NCBI GenBank assembly: GCA_002069025.1
Contig: MWBK01000018.1
Coordinates: forward strand, 1 to 7,207
Length of the DNA stretch: 7,207 nucleotides
Source: Bacteroidetes bacterium ADurb.Bin302
GTDB taxonomy: Bacteria; Bacteroidota; Bacteroidia; Bacteroidales; Paludibacteraceae
Direction: 5' to 3'
The notes under the pieces are model-generated. The model did not search any database and had not been told where the DNA came from. It saw only the letters and a list, made by a program, of their open reading frames with translations. Below, in pieces: positions 3,957 to 7,207 of the stretch. Position 1 is the stretch's first letter. Each line of letters begins with the position of its first letter. The translations under genes and the position numbers were made by a program.

Positions 3957-6632
3957 ATGTCAAATGACGAATTTGTAGAGAAGATTTTAAAAGATAGATA
4001 TTATTTGCCCGGAGAATCATCGTGGGATGACATCGCGAAGCGTGTTTCGATGGCAATTGGAGATAATACAAAACAGCGAATGCAATTTTTTGACATGATT
4101 CAAAAGCGGGAATTTATTCCTAATTCACCATGTTTATTTAATGCAGGCACTTCGAACCCACTCATGAGCGCGTGCTTTGCAATAGGTATCGATGATTCAA
4201 TGGAGTCCATCTTTAACGCGGTGAAGATGGGTGCCCAATTAATGAAGGCTGGTGCTGGCGTAGGCTATGATTTCTCTACAATTCGTCCTATTGGGGCACC
4301 AGTAGGGTCTACCTCTGGCATTGCATCTGGTGTTATTTCTTTTATGAAAAATTTTGATGTGATGATTGAAGTAGTAAAACAGGCAGGGCGACGGCGTGGG
4401 GCCGCAATTGGTATTCTTCGAATTGATCACCCGGAGATTAGAGAATTTATTTCATGTAAGGATGAAGAAGGTAAGTTCTCAAATTTTAATATCAGTGTAA
4501 TGATTACAGATGATTTTATTACTGCAGTTAAGAATAATGAAACCTTTGATCTAAAGTTTAATGGTAAGATATATGAAACTGTGAATGCCAGAGAGTTATT
4601 TCATTCACTTGCAATGCATACTCATAAAACTGGTGAACCCGGTTATCTCTTCTATGATCATATAAATAACGCTAACCCCAATAGGCATCTAGGAGATATT
4701 ACAGCAACGAACCCGTGTGTAACCGGCGATACATTAATCCTTACTTCGACTGGATATATTCCGATTGTTGATTTAGTAGGTAAACAAGTTGATGTATGGA
4801 ATGGGTTTGAATGGTCATCTGTAACACCTGCGTTAACTGGAACCGATCAAGAGATTTATGAAGTTACATTTAGTAACGGTGCGCGATTAAGATGCACAGA
4901 ATATCACAGGTTTCCATGTATAGATGGTGAAAAACAACTGTCTCAATGTGAAATTGGTGATAAGTTAATTAAATACGAATTACCTGTTATCGAGGGTGTA
5001 AGAGATCTTGATTATGCTTATGAAAATGGATTCTATGCAGGAGATGGTCATTCTAATAGAAGTCACTTCATTGCAATTACTAATATTCAAAAACTGAATG
5101 CACGTGAAGATGTGTATTGCATGACAGAGGAAAAACGTCACCAATTTATCGCAAATGGAATTCTAACGATGAATTGTGGTGAAATTCCTATCTTTGTTGA
5201 CCCGAAGACAAACGGTGGGGAGTCTTGTAACCTTGGGTCAATAGATGTAAGTAAATTCTTGGCTCCAAATAAGACAATTGATTACCAGCGTCTGCGAGAA
5301 TGTGTGCAATTAGGAGTACGGTTCTTAAATAACGTAATGGATAAAAATGCATACCCATTCCAAAGCATCGCAGACCTTACGCTCCAAACTAGAAAGATTG
5401 GATTAGGTATCATGGGTTTTGCAGACCTTCTTATTAAACAAGGCATTAGCTATGGAAGCAGGGAATCTGAATCTGTCGCACTGGGCCTCATGGAGTTTAT
5501 TAACACTACAGCCATTGAAGAATCTATGAAAATCGCTGAAGAATCAGGGTGTTCTTATCCAGCATGGGAGGGTTCTGATTGGCAAAAACGTGGTATTAAA
5601 ATTGCAAATAGTGTAGTGACTTGTCAGGCCCCAACTGGTTCTATATCTATATTTGCAAATTGTTCATCAGGTATAGAACCTAATTTCTCATATGTCTATA
5701 ATAGAAGCACGTGGTCCTCTGGTGAGAAGCGAACTACTACATTGCGCCACCCTCTATTTGATACCCATCTGCAGACCCTCTATGAGCCCGATGAGATAGA
5801 CCAGATTACTCAATGGGTATTTAATCATGGATCGTTAGCAGGGTGCCCTGTCGCCTCTGCGGAAACAAAGCGATTATTTGTAACTGCAAAGGATTTGTCT
5901 CTAACACAACACATCGATATCCAAGCAGCATTTCAGAAATACGTAGGTAACTCAATTAGTAAGACATGCAATTGTCCTTCGCGTACTACCGTAGAAGAGG
6001 TCGAGGGAGCAATTATGTATGCATGGGAATCTGGTTTAAAGGGTTTAACCATCTATCGGGAAGGTTCTCGTAATGATGTAGTATTATCAGTAAACACTGA
6101 AACTAAAACTGATGATGCGATTGGCAACCCAGTTGTTGCTAAAATTTTAAATGGTAATGGTAGAATCTTACCAAAAACCCCGCGCGATATGTTTGGTATG
6201 GTAGCAAAACGCAATTCTGGTTGTGGCAAGCTGTACGTTGTAATAGGTGAAGCATTTGGTGATCCACATACTATATTACTCAAAAACAAGGGTGGGTGTA
6301 GTGCAATGACACAGGCACTTGGTGAACTGACTGCCCTTGCGTTACGTTGGGGAATTCCAAAATGGGATCTCATAAAGATATTATGTGGGATTCGCTGTGA
6401 TGTAGCAAAACATAACAAAAACTCTGATGGAGCTTCATGTGCTGCTATATTAGGTGATATCTTACGAGATGCATTCCCAGAAGAAGAAATGCCCTCTAAA
6501 CACGAAGGGAATCAAACTCCCCCCGCGCCACGGATAGTTTCACAAAATAAATGCCCAGAATGTAAACGAGAATTAACTCGGTCCGATGGATGCATTACCT
6601 GCCAATATTGTGGTTGGTCTAAATGCCTCTAA
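3957..6632 (+). CDS. nrdJ: class II (cobalamin-dependent) ribonucleotide reductase with mini-intein
   Basis: The 891-aa precursor would give a 738-aa adenosylcobalamin-dependent reductase that converts ribonucleotides to deoxyribonucleotides. Landmarks are: Cys73 in LMSACFAI, one of the redox pair; Asn252-Pro253, then after the intein Cys407-Gly-Glu409, forming the NxCxE active-site finger loop with the thiyl-radical Cys; Cys424 in GGESCNLGS, the second redox Cys; RKIGLGIMGFADLL; and CQAPTGSISIF with SSGIEPNF (about 556-577), the phosphate-binding region. A TSCPD-type domain follows (about 737-840, NSGCGKLYVVIGEAFGDPH). The C-terminal cysteine cluster C866, C869, C879, C882, C885 and C890 should regenerate the active-site disulfide. 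No N-terminal ATP cone is seen, so activity regulation by dATP through that domain is absent. The start ATG 3957 follows a close GAGTGAT ribosome site. An oxygen-independent class II enzyme suits an anaerobic host. It belongs with the thymidylate synthase as a dNTP-supply module. Confidence 0.93.
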   Translation: MSNDEFVEKILKDRYYLPGESSWDDIAKRVSMAIGDNTKQRMQFFDMIQKREFIPNSPCLFNAGTSNPLMSACFAIGIDDSMESIFNAVKMGAQLMKAGAGVGYDFSTIRPIGAPVGSTSGIASGVISFMKNFDVMIEVVKQAGRRRGAAIGILRIDHPEIREFISCKDEEGKFSNFNISVMITDDFITAVKNNETFDLKFNGKIYETVNARELFHSLAMHTHKTGEPGYLFYDHINNANPNRHLGDITATNPCVTGDTLILTSTGYIPIVDLVGKQVDVWNGFEWSSVTPALTGTDQEIYEVTFSNGARLRCTEYHRFPCIDGEKQLSQCEIGDKLIKYELPVIEGVRDLDYAYENGFYAGDGHSNRSHFIAITNIQKLNAREDVYCMTEEKRHQFIANGILTMNCGEIPIFVDPKTNGGESCNLGSIDVSKFLAPNKTIDYQRLRECVQLGVRFLNNVMDKNAYPFQSIADLTLQTRKIGLGIMGFADLLIKQGISYGSRESESVALGLMEFINTTAIEESMKIAEESGCSYPAWEGSDWQKRGIKIANSVVTCQAPTGSISIFANCSSGIEPNFSYVYNRSTWSSGEKRTTTLRHPLFDTHLQTLYEPDEIDQITQWVFNHGSLAGCPVASAETKRLFVTAKDLSLTQHIDIQAAFQKYVGNSISKTCNCPSRTTVEEVEGAIMYAWESGLKGLTIYREGSRNDVVLSVNTETKTDDAIGNPVVAKILNGNGRILPKTPRDMFGMVAKRNSGCGKLYVVIGEAFGDPHTILLKNKGGCSAMTQALGELTALALRWGIPKWDLIKILCGIRCDVAKHNKNSDGASCAAILGDILRDAFPEEEMPSKHEGNQTPPAPRIVSQNKCPECKRELTRSDGCITCQYCGWSKCL
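4716..5174 (+). other. mini-intein inside the ribonucleotide reductase (153 aa)
   Basis: The precursor is interrupted after ...DITATNP by a segment that starts with Cys254 and ends with Asn406, followed by Cys407 as the +1 residue. Intein block A is CVTGDTLILTSTGYI (intein residues 1-15). Block B is RLRCTEYHRF, with the T61-x-x-H64 motif needed for the N-S acyl shift. Blocks F and G are RHQFIANGILTMN, with terminal Asn153 for cyclisation. The residue before Asn is Met, not the usual His, although known functional inteins occasionally vary here. At 153 residues it has no room for a homing endonuclease. However YENGFYAGDGH (about 102-112) resembles the first LAGLIDADG-type motif, a probable relic. 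The flanks join to NPCGEIP, the conserved reductase active-site loop, which fixes both borders. Confidence 0.9.
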
Positions 6633-6645
6633 TCTCTTTTTTATT
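6633..6645 (+). terminator. probable T-rich archaeal terminator after the reductase
   Basis: TCTCTTTTTTATT follows the reductase stop immediately. A run of six T on the coding strand is a typical archaeal termination signal. It abuts and slightly overlaps the next TATA box. Confidence 0.45.
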
Positions 6646-6651
6646 TATATA
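6644..6651 (+). promoter_or_regulatory. archaeal TATA box for the 134-aa gene
   Basis: TTTATATA begins 28 bases before ATG 6672 and no Shine-Dalgarno is visible before it, so leaderless transcription is expected as at the two other promoters of the plus strand. Confidence 0.6.
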
Positions 6652-6671
6652 GTAAAATTTAAGTATAGCAC

Positions 6672-7076
6672 ATGACTGCACAGCAATTGTGTCCAGCTTT
6701 ATATGGTGCCCCCGGAGGGGTAGGGTGGCCCGTGGAGCAATTTGGACCGTATGAAATATCATGGGATGGCGTTGGTAAAATATGGATTGCATCAAACCAA
6801 GAAGGATCTGGTACTATTATGGTAGATGATAGATATCTATTAACGGTAACTAATTCTACCGGGACAAAGAGTCGGGAAGAAGATATGGCTGGCCCATATC
6901 GCGGTGTTCCGCAACCCCCGCGTGATGTTACATATCTATTTGCGCCGGGCACCAACACCATGACTTTTAAAACATGGAGCACCATCTGTTGTTATTATGG
7001 ACACACACCATTCTGGATAGTAACTGATTCAGGAATTATCCCAAAGAAGCCATGTGTAGTGGATATTAAATTGTGA
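6672..7076 (+). CDS. hypothetical beta-rich protein, 134 aa, possibly 3'-truncated by an insertion element
   Basis: Not assigned to a family. The protein is rich in Gly, Pro, Thr and aromatic residues and reads as a beta-sandwich: YEISWDGVGKIWIAS, then GTIMVDDRYLLTVTNSTG, DVTYLFAPGTNTMTFKTWS and PFWIVTDSGI. The order of a ligand or self-display strand, a polar loop and a DVT..L.PG.NT segment recalls galactose-binding or carbohydrate-binding jelly-roll domains and small virion decoration proteins; this is an impression from fold-like patterning only. There is no signal peptide or membrane segment. It has its own promoter. The TGA stop at 7074-7076 falls in the sequence that appears to be the terminal bases of the TnpB element (GTGATCTACC), so the natural C-terminus may have been longer. 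Four cysteines are present, two adjacent (CC). Confidence 0.65.
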   Translation: MTAQQLCPALYGAPGGVGWPVEQFGPYEISWDGVGKIWIASNQEGSGTIMVDDRYLLTVTNSTGTKSREEDMAGPYRGVPQPPRDVTYLFAPGTNTMTFKTWSTICCYYGHTPFWIVTDSGIIPKKPCVVDIKL

Positions 7077-7150
7077 TCTACCAACGACTAAAGTCGTTGG
7101 CTTCCTGCTTCATTGATCGATGCATCTTTGCAGATGTCTGACTCAATCTC
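7074..7150 (-). ncRNA. predicted omegaRNA (reRNA) scaffold 3' part
   Basis: In this family the guide RNA is made from the 3' end of tnpB through the right end of the element and carries the adjacent flank as guide. The hairpin at 7081-7100 and the conserved GAAGCAGGAAGCC just before it on the minus strand fit the 3' part of the scaffold. The 5' limit is arbitrary, and the RNA itself is inferred from the family. Confidence 0.45.
7081..7100 (-). repeat. terminal hairpin of the TnpB element
   Basis: CCAACGAC and GTCGTTGG form a perfect eight-base-pair stem around a four-base loop (TAAA on the plus strand, 7089-7092). Such a hairpin followed by GGCTTCC on the plus strand is the usual right-end structure of IS1341-type elements, used for transposase recognition and as part of the guide RNA. 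The tnpB stop codon spans the loop and first stem base. Confidence 0.75.
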
Positions 7151-7207
7151 AACAGGCTCTTCGGGCAGACCCTGCCCTGTATTTTGCTTTAACAAAGCAA
7201 ATCTCTT
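7088..7207 (-). CDS. tnpB: TnpB (IS605 OrfB) RNA-guided nuclease, C-terminal fragment
   Basis: A minus-strand frame enters from the right edge and ends at TAG (7090-7088), giving 39 residues: KRFALLKQNTGQGLPEEPVE, then IESDICKDASIN and EAGSQRL. The TGQGLPEEPVEIE stretch and the EAGS-x-RL ending are a familiar tail of TnpB proteins in methanogenic archaea. This tail lies after the zinc ribbon and RuvC III motif, which would be to the right of the window, so whether the gene is intact cannot be judged. TnpB is a compact RNA-guided DNA endonuclease that cuts donor joints to favour retention of the element. The stop codon lies at the loop of the element's terminal hairpin, as expected where the gene 3' end and guide-RNA scaffold overlap. 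Confidence 0.8.
   Translation of the reverse strand, partial: KRFALLKQNTGQGLPEEPVEIESDICKDASINEAGSQRL

Larger units (their letters stand above)
7073..7207 (-). mobile_element. right end of an IS200/IS605-family (IS1341-type) element
   Basis: The segment contains a TnpB C-terminus, a terminal hairpin and a short end sequence that on the minus strand reads TAGATCAC after the hairpin. This resembles the TAGTTCAC-type right end I recall from related archaeal elements, so the border is placed at about 7073-7074. The left end and any tnpA lie beyond the window. Such elements are moved by a Y1 transposase as single-stranded circles and make no target duplication, so no flanking repeat is expected. 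Confidence 0.7.

Noticed and set aside
6053..6418. 121-aa minus-strand open frame
   Set aside because: It is a shadow of the conserved C-terminal part of the ribonucleotide reductase; no ribosome site or family pattern.
6659..6985. 108-aa minus-strand open frame
   Set aside because: Antisense to the 134-aa gene, which has its own promoter and a sensible beta-rich sequence.
1..7207. CRISPR array, tRNA or rRNA genes, tandem repeats
   Set aside because: No regularly spaced direct repeats, no tRNA-like cloverleaf and no rRNA-like sequence were seen on reading both strands; apart from the terminal hairpin no clear repeats were found.

Overview
The window looks like archaeal DNA, most likely part of a virus, provirus or other extrachromosomal element of a methanogen-related host. 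The archaeal evidence is direct. Three TTTATATA boxes sit 28-32 bases upstream of ATG codons with almost no leader, which is the geometry of archaeal TATA boxes and leaderless mRNAs. The thymidylate synthase is of the short archaeal type, and the IS200/IS605 TnpB tail at the right edge resembles those I recall from methanogen genomes. The viral or plasmid assignment is inferred from the mixture of dense overlapping tiny genes, Cys-rich mini-proteins, a DNA-precursor module and surface-glycan enzymes. I see no capsid, terminase or replication gene that would prove it.

Layout. Positions 2-112 hold the 3' end of a plus-strand gene whose stop overlaps the stop of a convergent minus-strand pair. 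That pair (109-312 and 315-629) encodes a 67-aa protein and a 104-aa protein with one membrane segment. A divergent AT-rich promoter region (630-705) separates it from a plus-strand run that continues to 7076. This run starts with a GT2 glycosyltransferase (706-1734), overlapped by ATGA with a class I SAM methyltransferase (1731-2291), then a 36-aa Lys/Ala/Pro-rich protein (2296-2406) behind a strong Shine-Dalgarno. A new leaderless promoter opens a second unit: a 41-aa four-Cys protein (2442-2567), archaeal thymidylate synthase (2569-3240), a 44-aa zinc ribbon (3242-3376), two unknown small proteins (3351-3605, 3571-3795), a second four-Cys mini-protein (3761-3934), and a class II ribonucleotide reductase (3957-6632) carrying a 153-residue mini-intein. 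A third promoter precedes an unrecognised 134-aa beta-rich protein (6672-7076). Its stop codon coincides with the apparent right end of an IS200/IS605-family element, whose TnpB C-terminus (7207 down to 7088, minus strand) and terminal hairpin close the window.

How the genes work together. Ribonucleotide reductase and thymidylate synthase together supply deoxynucleotides and dTMP, a typical replication-support module. The glycosyltransferase and methyltransferase are translationally coupled and probably build or decorate a surface or virion glycan. The small Cys-rich proteins are probable zinc-binding or regulatory factors of unknown target.

The most interesting points are the intein placed immediately before the radical-bearing catalytic cysteine of the reductase, the reduced nature of that intein, a recurring four-Cys mini-protein pattern, and a TnpB element that seems to have landed in, and ended, the last gene.
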